From GWF2-33-9 sp964500435 (lineage in GTDB: Bacteria; Bacteroidota; Ignavibacteria; Kapaibacteriales; UBA2268), in assembly GCA_964500435.1 (NCBI GenBank), contig CAZCNL010000001.1, positions 62,001 through 126,000 on the forward strand: DNA of 64,000 bases. The letters are read 5' to 3'. Shown here piece by piece: positions 8,217 through 17,905 of this stretch. The first letter of the stretch is position 1; each line of letters opens with the position of its first letter. Both the position numbers and the translations under genes were made by a program. The notes beneath the pieces were generated by a model. That model was not told the origin of the DNA, did no database searches, and saw nothing but the letters and a program-made list of their open reading frames with translations.

Positions 8217-10634
8217 TTATGATTTTCGGATAATAGCACCAAATTTAGTTTCAAGTGATTGTATTATTTTATTTATTATTGGTTCAATTTCTTGGTCAGT
8301 CAAGGTTTTTGTCTCGGAGGAAAAAACTAAATTGAACGCTATACTTTTTTTGTTTTCAGGGATTTGCTTTCCTTCATATAAATCGAATAAATTTAATTCT
8401 TTAAGATAATTACTCCCAATATTAGCAATTTCTTGTTGTAAATTTCCAGCTGGAATTTCTTTATCAACTAAAAATGCTAAATCACGTAAAATAGGAGGAT
8501 AAGGAGATATTTTCTGATATTTTGGAGCAGGTGTTTCAATTTTATATAAAACGTCTAAATCTATTTGAATCAGATAAATAGAGTTTTCGATATCATAATA
8601 TTTTATTAATTCTTTTGAAATTTCGCCGACGACTCCTATATTTTTTTTATTTACTTGAATTATTAATGAGTTAGCAGAAAATCCTGGTATTTGTTCTGTT
8701 GAAACGACTGTTTTAAATTTCTTTATTTTTAGAAAATCCATTAATTCATTAACCAAACCTTTTGCGTCATAAAAATCAAAGTTACGTTCTCCAATACCCC
8801 ATTGTTTTGAGTTGGCAGTGCCGTAAAATGCAACAATAAGCCTTTCTGCTTCTCTTACGCCGTTTACGAAGGTATTTGTGTCATCAGTTGGGATAAAAAC
8901 TTTTCCAATTTCAAAAAACTTTAAAGAATTGTTACCAACTCTGATATTATTTGATATTGATTTGAGGACAGAAGGAATCATTGATGGACGCATTACAGAA
9001 AGTTCTTCGCCAAGTGGATTTGAGATTTCAACATATTCTTCTGTAAAAAATTTTACAGCCGATGGCTCAATCATATTTTGAGTGAGTATTTCGTTAAAAC
9101 CTCGATTAGCTAAAAAGCTTCGAATTGAATTTCTCAACTTGGGTACAGCCAAATTTTCGGGAATTCCATCTGTATTGAAATTAATTTGAGTAAAATACTG
9201 AGGTTTAATATTATCATAACCAAAAAGCCTAGCTATTTCTTCAATTACATCAATTTCAAGTTGAATATCATTTCGATATGATGGGGGAATGACTTTTATT
9301 GAATTTTCGTCATGCTTTGTAATCTTGAAATTAAGTCTTTTTAATAAATCTAAGATTTCGTCATTAGAAATTGTATAACCTATGATTTGCTTGCATTTTT
9401 GGAATCTTAATGTTATTTCGTTTTTTGTAATTTTATTAGGATAAATGTCGATTGTTCCATTTAATACTGTACCACCGGAAAGTTCAGCAATCAATTGAGC
9501 AGCTCTGTTTGCTACAAATTCAAGGTTATCAATGTCGACTCCTCGTTCAAATCTATAAGATGCTTCACTTTGAATTCCTAATTTTTTTGCTGTTCTTCGA
9601 ATGGAACTTGGTTGAAAGTAGGCTGCTTCTAACAATACATTTTTAGTAGAATTAGTGATTTCAGAGTTTTCGCCACCCATAACTCCTGCAATTGCAATTG
9701 ATTTTTTTGCATCACAAATCATTAACATTTCAGCGTCCAAGATACGTTCTTTACTATCGAGAGTTGTAAATTTTTCTTCTTCGTTTGCAGTTTTTATAAT
9801 GATTTTTCCACCTTCAATTTTATCAAAATCAAATGCGTGTAATGGTTGATTAAATTCCATCAAAATTAAATTTGTAACATCCACTACATTGTTAATCGGT
9901 CGAATATCGACTGAAATCAATTTCTTTTTAAGCCATTCTGGTGATTCTTTAATTTCTACATTTTGTATCATTTTAGCAATATAACGAGGGTTTTTCTCAG
10001 TTGCAACTATTTCAACCTTAGCGAAATCGTGAATAGAATTATTTGATGTAATTAAATGAACATTTGGGAGTTTCAAATCTTTCCTATAAAATGCAGCTAA
10101 TTCTCGTGCAATGCCAAGATGGGAGAGGCAATCCCCACGGTTTGGTGTTACAGATATTTCAAAAATCACATCATCTTCTTGCAAATATTCAAACAAAGGG
10201 GTGCCTTCTTTTGCGTCATCAGGTAAAACCCAAATTCCACTATGGTCTTCGTCAATTTCAAGTTCATATTTAGAGCAAATCATTCCGGTTGATTCTAATC
10301 CTCTAATTTTTCTTTTTTCTAATTTTAATCCATTTGCAGGGACAATTGCTCCAACTGTTCCGAGAACAACTTTTTGACCTACAGCAACGTTTGGGGCACC
10401 ACAAATCACTTTATAATTATTATTACCTGTTGACACTTCACAATAATGCAAATGATCAGAATCGGCAACTTCTTCGCTTTTAGTTACTAATCCCACATAA
10501 AAATTATTATACTTTTCTTTATTATATATTATTTTTTCAACTTCAATACCCAAATCTGTCAATACTTTATCAATTTCATCAGGAGTAACATCTAAATCTA
10601 TGAACTCTTTAAGCCATTTAAGTGAAATTTTCAT
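8217..10634 (-). CDS. pheT: Phenylalanyl-tRNA synthetase beta subunit
   Basis: Beta chain of the alpha2-beta2 enzyme that charges tRNA-Phe. The 805-residue protein has the full bacterial layout: an EMAP-type tRNA-binding domain at about 40-150 (CGAPNVAVGQKV), a B3/B4 editing domain at about 210-380 (VTNLILMEFNQPLHAFD), a B5 domain at about 400-475, the catalytic-like core, and a C-terminal anticodon-binding FDX-ACB domain from about 710. pheS is not next to it. A TAATTTTG element at 10681-10674 suggests the promoter of the whole downstream block. Confidence 0.96.
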   Translation of the reverse strand: MKISLKWLKEFIDLDVTPDEIDKVLTDLGIEVEKIIYNKEKYNNFYVGLVTKSEEVADSDHLHYCEVSTGNNNYKVICGAPNVAVGQKVVLGTVGAIVPANGLKLEKRKIRGLESTGMICSKYELEIDEDHSGIWVLPDDAKEGTPLFEYLQEDDVIFEISVTPNRGDCLSHLGIARELAAFYRKDLKLPNVHLITSNNSIHDFAKVEIVATEKNPRYIAKMIQNVEIKESPEWLKKKLISVDIRPINNVVDVTNLILMEFNQPLHAFDFDKIEGGKIIIKTANEEEKFTTLDSKERILDAEMLMICDAKKSIAIAGVMGGENSEITNSTKNVLLEAAYFQPSSIRRTAKKLGIQSEASYRFERGVDIDNLEFVANRAAQLIAELSGGTVLNGTIDIYPNKITKNEITLRFQKCKQIIGYTISNDEILDLLKRLNFKITKHDENSIKVIPPSYRNDIQLEIDVIEEIARLFGYDNIKPQYFTQINFNTDGIPENLAVPKLRNSIRSFLANRGFNEILTQNMIEPSAVKFFTEEYVEISNPLGEELSVMRPSMIPSVLKSISNNIRVGNNSLKFFEIGKVFIPTDDTNTFVNGVREAERLIVAFYGTANSKQWGIGERNFDFYDAKGLVNELMDFLKIKKFKTVVSTEQIPGFSANSLIIQVNKKNIGVVGEISKELIKYYDIENSIYLIQIDLDVLYKIETPAPKYQKISPYPPILRDLAFLVDKEIPAGNLQQEIANIGSNYLKELNLFDLYEGKQIPENKKSIAFNLVFSSETKTLTDQEIEPIINKIIQSLETKFGAIIRKS

Positions 10635-10728
10635 TTTTTACCTAATTTTTTTATTTAAAATTTTAAAGAATTTCAAAATTAATAATTTACAGACTTTTTT
10701 TAGTAATTGAGTAAAAATTTTATAATAA

Positions 10729-11376
10729 TTAAAATTTTACAATTTTTTCCGCTTTCATTAAGTTAGAATTATAAGGCTGCAAAAGTTCAGCGACTTCATT
10801 TATTTTCAATTTATTATCCAACCAATCTTTTTCATTTTCTTTATGTAAAATCAGCGGCATTCTTTTTTTGGAATTATGAATTTCAGCCATTAAATCATTT
10901 GCTTCAGTTGTAATTATTGAAAAAGTATTTTGGATTTCGCCCGTTTGACGGTTAACCCAAGTATCGCAAATCCCACCAAAAGCGAAAATTTCGTCATTTA
11001 CAAGATGAATAAAATAAGGTATTTTTTCCTTTCCAATATGTTGCCATTCGTAAAATCCTATTGTGGGTATGATGCATCTTCGTTTTAATATGGAATCCTT
11101 AAAAGCGGGTTTAACAAAAAGTGTTTCGGCTCGTGCATTTAATGTCATCTGACGCAATTTCATTGCTGTTTCTTTTTCTTTTACCCAAAAAGGTATCAAA
11201 CCCCATTTATAATTTTGTAAAAGAGTTGGCGATTCAGATGTGATGATGGGAACTTCGGGGAATTCAAACCCAATAATTTTTTCACGAGGTTGATACTTCA
11301 AATCATTTATTGCATCAACATTAAATCGTTTTTGAATTTTAATAAGTTCTTCTGCTTGCGAAAAAAAGTAGCACAT
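10729..11376 (-). CDS. SRAP domain protein (YedK/HMCES type abasic-site shield)
   Basis: SRAP proteins form a thiazolidine crosslink with abasic sites in single-stranded DNA through Cys2. The start is therefore put at the ATG at 11376, giving Met-Cys-Tyr-Phe; an upstream ATG three codons earlier would hide the cysteine. With this start the catalytic set reads Cys2, Asn80 (NARAE), Glu110 (FYEWQ) and His167 (AEIHNSKKRMP), close to C2/N75/E105/H160 of E. coli YedK. Length of 215 residues is normal. It stands alone between pheT and the divergent TPR gene. The intergenic space shows no LexA-like palindrome that I can identify. Confidence 0.93.
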   Translation of the reverse strand: MCYFFSQAEELIKIQKRFNVDAINDLKYQPREKIIGFEFPEVPIITSESPTLLQNYKWGLIPFWVKEKETAMKLRQMTLNARAETLFVKPAFKDSILKRRCIIPTIGFYEWQHIGKEKIPYFIHLVNDEIFAFGGICDTWVNRQTGEIQNTFSIITTEANDLMAEIHNSKKRMPLILHKENEKDWLDNKLKINEVAELLQPYNSNLMKAEKIVKF

Positions 11377-11488
11377 TATTTTCAAACATATTTTATTTAA
11401 TGAAAAGACTTATTAAATCAATAATTATTTAGTAATTATAATTAAACAATATTATTTTTTTTTCGTCATAACTAAAAATAATGAAAAA

Positions 11489-13336
11489 ATGAAACAATTT
11501 AAAATAATAATTTTTCTTGTTATAATTATAAACAATCCATTTTTGATATTTGCTCAATCAATTGAGCAACGTCAACTTGATATGGCAAAAACCTACGAGC
11601 AAAGTGGGGATTTGGAGAGTGCAAGCCGTCTTTATCTAGAATTAAGTAGCAAACATCCCGAGAATTTGAGCTATTTGGATAGTTGGGTAAAAATTATAAA
11701 ACAACAAAATAAATATACAGATTATCTTGATTATTTAAAAGATTTGGTTCAAAAAAATCAAAATTTCAGAGTTTACATATATTTAGGTGAAGCTTATTGG
11801 TTGAAGGGGATGCCTAACGAAGCAAATGAAGCGTGGAACACAGCCAAAAGTAAAATCACAAACCAAGATGACTTTATTTTGTTGACTCAAAGTATGCTCG
11901 ACCTTAAACAATTTGCAAAAGCTCGTGACTTACTATTGGAAATACGAAAAAAATATAATAATGAAAATATTTTCAATGATGAATTATCTAAGATTTATCT
12001 TCTTTTAGGTGATAATGTTAATGCAATTAACGAAATTCTCAAAAATTTAAAAATTACTGGTGCAATCGGAAAAGCAGAAGGACGGTTATACGCTTTAATG
12101 CTTAACGATGAAGGAAAAGAAATAGTAAAAAATGCTCTTGAAAGTGGATTAGAAACTGGTGACGCATTGTATAAAGTCAGATTAATGCAAGTTATAATTT
12201 GGTATTACAGAACAATTAATAATTTTGACAAAGCACTCGAATATACAAAAGAGCTAGATAACATAACAAATTCCAATTATACAGAAGTTTTACGTTTTGC
12301 AAATCAATCCTTAGCCGATAATCAATACGATATTGCATTAAAAGCTTTTTTATACATTATAAACCAAAATAATTTTCTAAAAACCAGTAATGTTCTTCCT
12401 TCTGCAATGTATGGTTTTGCTCGAACATTGGAACAAAAAAATTTAACCAAAAATAAAATTTCTCAAAATGAAATTGAAGAAATTAAAAAGATATATTTGA
12501 AAATCATTAATGATTTTCCAAATTCAAATCAACAATACGATGGATATTATCGACTTGCACTCATTGCATCAAAGTATGAAAATGATGACAAAAAAGCTAT
12601 AGATTACTTGAAGAAAATATCTAAAAAATATGGCATTACTCCACTTTATTACAATTCTCAAAGTAAATTGGCTGAATTCTTCTTAAAAAGCGACGATTTC
12701 CAAAGTGCCCAAAATGTCTACAGTGATTTTATAAAATCAATACCTTCAAATATGATTCAAAATTATCAAGATTATATTGATAATTTTAATTTTTCGATAG
12801 CACAATTATTTTACTATCAAGGGAAATTTGATAGTACAAATGTTTATTTATCTAAAATTAAATTAAATGAAAATAGTAATATAATAAATGACTATTTAGA
12901 ATTTCGAAGTTTTTTGAATGAAAACATTAACTTAAATAAAGCTTTGGAAATATATGCAAAAGCAGAATTTGAAGAAATCAAATATGATTTCACAAAATCA
13001 ATAGAATTATACAAAGAAGCAGCTAAGTTTGGAGCAGGATCCGGGCTTGAAGAAAAAGCAATGTTAAATATTGCTAGATTATATTTCGAAGAAAAAAAAT
13101 ATGAAGAATCTATTACTCAATATAATGAAATTTTAGATAAATTTCCAAATTCAATAAGTAGAGATTTGATTTATTTAAATATAGGTAAGAGTTTTGCCGC
13201 AGAACAAAAATACGATGAGGCTATTTCTAGCCTCACAAAAATTTTAATCGAATTTCCTAAATCAATTTATTATGACGATGCTCGCCAACTTATCAGAGAT
13301 TTGAGATCTCAAAAAGAAAAAGTTGACAAAAGTTAA
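11489..13336 (+). CDS. TPR-repeat protein, predicted periplasmic
   Basis: A 615-residue protein with a signal peptide of about 22 residues ending in FAQS. The rest is helical, with several tetratricopeptide repeats, clear ones at about 28-60 (YEQSGDLESASRLYLELS) and in the last 120 residues (ARLYFEEKKYEESITQYNEIL, then a second copy on KYDEAISSLTKIL). The final repeats resemble those of YbgF/BamD-like proteins that bind envelope partners. No catalytic domain is seen. It is transcribed away from the SRAP gene and ends 2 bp from the convergent neighbour. The role is unknown; an envelope scaffold is likely. Confidence 0.75.
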   Translation: MKQFKIIIFLVIIINNPFLIFAQSIEQRQLDMAKTYEQSGDLESASRLYLELSSKHPENLSYLDSWVKIIKQQNKYTDYLDYLKDLVQKNQNFRVYIYLGEAYWLKGMPNEANEAWNTAKSKITNQDDFILLTQSMLDLKQFAKARDLLLEIRKKYNNENIFNDELSKIYLLLGDNVNAINEILKNLKITGAIGKAEGRLYALMLNDEGKEIVKNALESGLETGDALYKVRLMQVIIWYYRTINNFDKALEYTKELDNITNSNYTEVLRFANQSLADNQYDIALKAFLYIINQNNFLKTSNVLPSAMYGFARTLEQKNLTKNKISQNEIEEIKKIYLKIINDFPNSNQQYDGYYRLALIASKYENDDKKAIDYLKKISKKYGITPLYYNSQSKLAEFFLKSDDFQSAQNVYSDFIKSIPSNMIQNYQDYIDNFNFSIAQLFYYQGKFDSTNVYLSKIKLNENSNIINDYLEFRSFLNENINLNKALEIYAKAEFEEIKYDFTKSIELYKEAAKFGAGSGLEEKAMLNIARLYFEEKKYEESITQYNEILDKFPNSISRDLIYLNIGKSFAAEQKYDEAISSLTKILIEFPKSIYYDDARQLIRDLRSQKEKVDKS

Positions 13337-13338
13337 TA

Positions 13339-13701
13339 TTATACTTCTTCCCAAGGTAAATTTTCTTTTATAGGAATTGCTCTTGGTGGTGCATCCCCAA
13401 GTAAAGCTGGAGATAATGTATTTATTAAAAACATTAAAATACCAGGTCTTTTCAACGGTGGAACTGATGCCCAAGAAACCATTACACCATGAGAAGAGAA
13501 AGCTTTAAAAGTTAAGTCATTTTGTAATTTAATTAATTCTTGATAAATATTCCCTTGACCTACTCTTAAGACTTTTCTTTGGTCACCTTTTCCATACCAA
13601 ACGATGAAAACACCATTAGTGTTTTTAATTGAGGGGTGGTTCAAATCGACTTTAAATAAGTCACACCAAACATCGCCTTTGCATTTATACCATTCAAGCA
13701 T
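13339..13701 (-). CDS. Small protein with a GIY-YIG-like layout
   Basis: A 120-residue protein, probably cytoplasmic, starting MLEWYKCKGDVWCDL. The central part, GVFIVWYGKG followed by VLRVGQGNIYQEL, is laid out like the GIY and YIG strands of the GIY-YIG nuclease fold, and the end NLPWE-like sequence (KENLPWEEV) resembles a family of small uncharacterised proteins of this type. The position where nucleases carry the metal-binding Glu reads Leu-Met (PGILMFLINTL), so cleavage is doubtful. It converges on the TPR gene with a 2-bp gap. The fold assignment is an inference from motif spacing only. Confidence 0.5.
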   Translation of the reverse strand: MLEWYKCKGDVWCDLFKVDLNHPSIKNTNGVFIVWYGKGDQRKVLRVGQGNIYQELIKLQNDLTFKAFSSHGVMVSWASVPPLKRPGILMFLINTLSPALLGDAPPRAIPIKENLPWEEV

Positions 13702-13777
13702 AATACATCCTTTTTTATAAAGTTTCTATCAATTATTATGCCATTTGTAATAAATTACAAAATGAAAAATAGATTAA

Positions 13778-14632
13778 TTATTTACCTTTTTTATTTCTAA
13801 AATTTTTTTCTAATTCAGAAGTAATATAATCAAAAGCTTCTTGAGGTGAATTGCAATACTTAAATAAATTCATATCCTCAGGGCTAATCAAACCTTTTTG
13901 TATTAATAAGTCCATATTAATTAAGTCTTTCCAAAATTTTTCGCCATATAAAATTATTGGTAAAGGTTTAGTAACTTTCATCGTTTGTTTTAAAGTCAAA
14001 ATCTCCATTAATTCATCAAGTGTGCCGAATCCACCGGGCATAGTTACAATTGCTTTTGCAAGGTATACGAACCAGAATTTTCGCATAAAAAAGTAATGAA
14101 ATTCAAAATTTAAATCTGGAGAAATAAACTTATTTGGATGTTGTTCAAAAGGTAAGCTAATATTAAAACCAATATTGTCACGTTTTGCTAAATATGCACC
14201 ACGGTTTGCGGCTTCCATCATTCCGCCACCGCCTCCAGAAGTTATGAAATAACCTTTTGTGTTTGGTGATTGATTAAACCATTCAGACAACATTCTTGCA
14301 AGTTCAACACCTTCTTCGTAGTAATTAGTTATATCTTCCATCTGTTCTAATTGTTGAATTTGCTTTTCGATTTTTTCTTTTGCTTTTATTTTTGCACTTT
14401 GCAAATCAGTTTTCAAAAGCTTCATCTTTGCGTCAAATTGTTCACGGGATAGGGTGCGAGCTGAACCGTAAAATACAACTGTACCTTTAACTCCTTTTCT
14501 TCTTAATGTTAATTCGGGATAGATATATTCAGCCATAATACGCATAATTCTTCCATCGCTACTATGTATGAATTGGAAATTATCGTATGCTTTTTTGCTA
14601 TTTAGAATTTTTTCAGTTTTTTCGAATTTCAA
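13778..14632 (-). CDS. LOG-family nucleotide 5'-monophosphate hydrolase
   Basis: Members of this Rossmann-like family (once annotated as lysine decarboxylases) release the base from nucleoside monophosphates, as in cytokinin activation. The signature PGGFGTLDE is at 199-207 and SGGGGGMME at 132-140. Compared with the usual 180-200 residues it has a leader of about 50 residues and a lysine/glutamate-rich helical insert at about 62-105 between FYGSAR and the YEEG helix. It is a single gene, 79 bp behind the DUF4249 gene, with a TAATTTTG at 14666-14659 on this strand. The substrate is not deducible. Confidence 0.85.
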   Translation of the reverse strand: MKFEKTEKILNSKKAYDNFQFIHSSDGRIMRIMAEYIYPELTLRRKGVKGTVVFYGSARTLSREQFDAKMKLLKTDLQSAKIKAKEKIEKQIQQLEQMEDITNYYEEGVELARMLSEWFNQSPNTKGYFITSGGGGGMMEAANRGAYLAKRDNIGFNISLPFEQHPNKFISPDLNFEFHYFFMRKFWFVYLAKAIVTMPGGFGTLDELMEILTLKQTMKVTKPLPIILYGEKFWKDLINMDLLIQKGLISPEDMNLFKYCNSPQEAFDYITSELEKNFRNKKGK

Positions 14633-14711
14633 TTTATCTCCTAAAATTTATTGTATTTCAAAATTAATAATTTAGCACTAATTATTTGTTAATCTTTATT
14701 TTTATATTGCT

Positions 14712-15590
14712 TTATTTAACGTATTTTAATAAAAAAGAAGTATCCTTAATCATTGAAGCAGAGCCAAAGCAACCAAATGCACCTCCATCAATTGAAGTAA
14801 GTTGAGGGTCTAAACTATTATTTGCAAATAATTGTAAAGCCCATTTAGTATAATTATCGTCTGAAGCAAACACTGTAACTTCTTGATAACCATACCATTT
14901 AAAAGAACTCATAACAATTGGTGTTTCAGTTGTTGGCAAAAAAGCCCAACTTGTTATTTCACGGAAAAAGTTTTTACTATTTTTGTTGAAATTAGTTATA
15001 ATTCTTTGATTAGAATCAAGTGTTGGAGGAACAAGATATTTCCCATAATTTAATGTATCTAATGGTGTAACCCTTAATAAATAATATTTTATGTCTTTTG
15101 CTTTTGTCCAACTTATTTTTACATCAGATTTGTAATTATTTAAGTTTTCTGGATATTTTATAAATTTTGGGCTACGAGAAAGCCAATCAATTTGTTCAGG
15201 TGTAAATGTTTCTCCGGTGAATACTTTTCCATTTGACAATGTGATTTTAATTTTGTAATTTACTTGCGCTTTGACTTTATAACTTGTATCAGGATAGTAA
15301 TAAGATTTATTATTCCTCGGATCTAACTCAAGATTAAAAACTTTGTTATCACCTGTTATTTGAATATTAGCATCTCTAATATACGAATTATCAACAATAA
15401 ATGAATCTCTTAATGATTGAGAAACTTTAACATAAATATCTTGAATTGGTTGGTTCACAATTATTATTGCTTCAACTACATATGATGGTGTGTATTCCGT
15501 TGGTGCTGCATCTTCGCAACTTGTCAGTGTTAGAACCGAAATTAAGATTATTAATCCAAATAATATTTTAAAATTAAATTTATTTTTCAT
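14712..15590 (-). CDS. DUF4249 lipoprotein, TonB receptor partner
   Basis: A 292-residue lipoprotein: basic start, hydrophobic core, then LTSC as lipobox. The start is the ATG at 15590, preceded by AAGGGA at suitable distance; the more upstream ATG would overlap the ribosome-binding site and spoil the signal peptide. The body is beta-rich (APTEYTPSYVVEAIIIVNQP, then VKISWTKAKDIKYYLLRV) as in DUF4249 proteins, which in Bacteroidota regularly follow a TonB-dependent receptor. It lies 10 bp behind that receptor here. I infer a surface or periplasmic accessory of the receptor; no ligand is evident. Confidence 0.82.
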   Translation of the reverse strand: MKNKFNFKILFGLIILISVLTLTSCEDAAPTEYTPSYVVEAIIIVNQPIQDIYVKVSQSLRDSFIVDNSYIRDANIQITGDNKVFNLELDPRNNKSYYYPDTSYKVKAQVNYKIKITLSNGKVFTGETFTPEQIDWLSRSPKFIKYPENLNNYKSDVKISWTKAKDIKYYLLRVTPLDTLNYGKYLVPPTLDSNQRIITNFNKNSKNFFREITSWAFLPTTETPIVMSSFKWYGYQEVTVFASDDNYTKWALQLFANNSLDPQLTSIDGGAFGCFGSASMIKDTSFLLKYVK

Positions 15591-15600
15591 ATAATTTCCC

Positions 15601-17877
15601 TTAAAATTTAATTTCATAAGAGAGTGAAGGAATTATTGGAAGTAGTTTCACATCTTCAACTGTAGTTATATCGTCAACTGTTCGGTAGTATCGGAACCAA
15701 ATATCACGGCGATTATAGACATTGTAAATATCTATATTTAAATTTGATGGTAATCCAAATGTTTTAAAACTATAATTAAAATTCAAATTCAATTGATGAC
15801 TCGGAGGCAACCTTAATCCATACAAATCAGAATTAATAATTTTATTTCTACCATAATCAAGTCGACCACCTAAATCCATTCTCACTCTTGATGTAGCACC
15901 AGTATAAGGTTGACCAGATTGAAAAACAAAACTTGACCCCAAGGACCAGCTATCATTTATTTGATAATTCAAGACAATTTTAAAATCATTTCTGCGGTCA
16001 TATTTTGGATTGAACTCTTTGCCATAATTAATCTGAGGAAATTTACTGATTATGTATCCGAATGCATAACCAACCCAACCCGTAAACCGTCCCACTTTTT
16101 TCTGTAAAAATAACTCAAAACCGTAAGAATAGCCGTTACCAATGTAAAAGACATCACTAACAGTTTTCCCATCAAGTGCAGTTTGGTTAAATTCAGAAAT
16201 ATCATTCAATGTTTTATAATATAAATCAATATTGAAATTATATCCAAGCCAAGGTTCAGTTTCTGCACTTAGAATGTAATGATTGGATTTACTTATTGGA
16301 ACAGTAGAATCGGAAGGCAACCAAGTATCAAAGAAAGAAAAGTTTTGATTAGTCAGCAATCTTAAATTTTGATGATAAATTCCCCAGGCAAATTTTAAAG
16401 CAATATTTTCAAAAAGCTGATAACGGATTGCTAATCTTGGGTCAAGTGTTATTTGATTTTTTAAATTCCAATAATCAGCACGAATCCCAGCTTGTATTGA
16501 TGTCAAATCATCAAGTTGTAGATTGATTTGAGAATATGCTGAATAATTCCAGTCGTTAACTTTAATATCAGTAATTCCAGCATCAGTTGAAGCAGAAGTT
16601 GAATCTTTATTTCCAGTAAAATTTTGGTAAATAGAAAAACTTCGTTTTGTAGTTTGTACACCAAATTTATGTGTAAGTTTTTCGGAAGTGAACCATTCTA
16701 AATCAGCTTTTAGTGTTAAATCTTGAATGGAATTATCAAAACCGAAATAATAATCAGACTGGTCACCACTGAAATTACTGGCATATCGAGTAAAACTTGC
16801 ATTAAGATTACCAAATAAATTCTCACTAAAAATATGGGTTAAATTCAATGCAGCTAATTGATTTCCAACATTTAAATCGAAAGAAATACCGGTATTATTG
16901 AAATGAAAAGCATCTTTAGTTAGAAAACCAGATAACGTTATTTTGTCATTTTCTGTGATATTTTGAGAAATTTTTGCGTTAACGTCATAAAATCCGAAAT
17001 CGGGCAATGGTGCTTCTGGGTCTGCAGGTATTGCAGATTTAATAATATCCAAATAAGTTCTTCTTGCTCCAACAAACCAGCTTCCTCTGCCAAGTGGTCC
17101 CTCTGCTGAAGCTTTTGAAGAGATTAATCCGATGGATGCGTTACCTTGAAATTGATTTCTGTTTCCATCCTTTTGAGTAATCTCGAGAACAGATGATAAT
17201 CTACCGCCAAACTCTGCATTAAACCCACCTTTGATTAATTCAATATCTTTTACTGCATCAGTATTAAAAGTGGAAAAAAATCCAAAAAGATGAGTAGGAT
17301 TATAAACCGGAGAACCGTCTAAAAGTATCAAATTTTGGTCTGGTGAACCACCACGCACATATAATCCGCTGGAGATTTGTGATATTGTAAGAATTCCTGG
17401 CAAGTATTGTAATGTTCGGAAAACATCTGATTCTCCGCCAATTCTCATAACTTTTAATTCTTGAATTGGTATGTCAACTTTTGATATTGAGATTTGTCTT
17501 TTTTCGACTTCTTTTTCCGCAGAAACAATAATTTCGTCACCTTGAACAGAAGATGGTTTTAGTTGGAAATCAAATCTAATATTATTGTTTAATTCAATTT
17601 TGAATTTCTTTTCTGTTTTCGCATATCCTAAGTAAGTTGCAACAAAAGTGTATTCACCAGGAGGAATGTTGCTTAAAGAAAAAAAGCCACTTTTATTTGT
17701 TCGAGTACCATAACTTGCTCCTTTGATATATACTGAAGCACCGATCAAAGTTTCACCGGTTTCTGAATCTTTAACGTATCCACTAAATGCAGAACCAGAA
17801 GAAAATTCAGCTTTTAAAGGTAAAAATGTAAACAAAAATAAAGTTAATCCAATTAAAAGAATACTTTTTAGATACAT
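15601..17877 (-). CDS. TonB-dependent outer-membrane receptor with carboxypeptidase-like domain
   Basis: A 758-residue receptor that imports a ligand across the outer membrane with TonB energy. After a signal peptide (about 23 residues) comes a CarboxypepD_reg domain at about 30-115 (GYVKDSETGETLIGASVYI), then a plug at about 135-245 (YLPGILTISQISSGLYVRGG, LDGSPVYNPTHLFGFF), then a long beta-barrel with a terminal aromatic residue. No SusD homologue follows; instead a DUF4249 lipoprotein does. The gene is 28 bp behind the VWA membrane protein gene, probably in one transcript. The substrate cannot be told from sequence. Confidence 0.92.
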   Translation of the reverse strand: MYLKSILLIGLTLFLFTFLPLKAEFSSGSAFSGYVKDSETGETLIGASVYIKGASYGTRTNKSGFFSLSNIPPGEYTFVATYLGYAKTEKKFKIELNNNIRFDFQLKPSSVQGDEIIVSAEKEVEKRQISISKVDIPIQELKVMRIGGESDVFRTLQYLPGILTISQISSGLYVRGGSPDQNLILLDGSPVYNPTHLFGFFSTFNTDAVKDIELIKGGFNAEFGGRLSSVLEITQKDGNRNQFQGNASIGLISSKASAEGPLGRGSWFVGARRTYLDIIKSAIPADPEAPLPDFGFYDVNAKISQNITENDKITLSGFLTKDAFHFNNTGISFDLNVGNQLAALNLTHIFSENLFGNLNASFTRYASNFSGDQSDYYFGFDNSIQDLTLKADLEWFTSEKLTHKFGVQTTKRSFSIYQNFTGNKDSTSASTDAGITDIKVNDWNYSAYSQINLQLDDLTSIQAGIRADYWNLKNQITLDPRLAIRYQLFENIALKFAWGIYHQNLRLLTNQNFSFFDTWLPSDSTVPISKSNHYILSAETEPWLGYNFNIDLYYKTLNDISEFNQTALDGKTVSDVFYIGNGYSYGFELFLQKKVGRFTGWVGYAFGYIISKFPQINYGKEFNPKYDRRNDFKIVLNYQINDSWSLGSSFVFQSGQPYTGATSRVRMDLGGRLDYGRNKIINSDLYGLRLPPSHQLNLNFNYSFKTFGLPSNLNIDIYNVYNRRDIWFRYYRTVDDITTVEDVKLLPIIPSLSYEIKF

Positions 17878-17905
17878 ATTAATTAATGAATTTTGGGTTT
17901 AAAAA

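Noticed and set aside
13742..13764. AT-rich hairpin before the GIY-YIG-like gene
   Set aside because: Short stem with no T-run; not convincing as terminator or operator.
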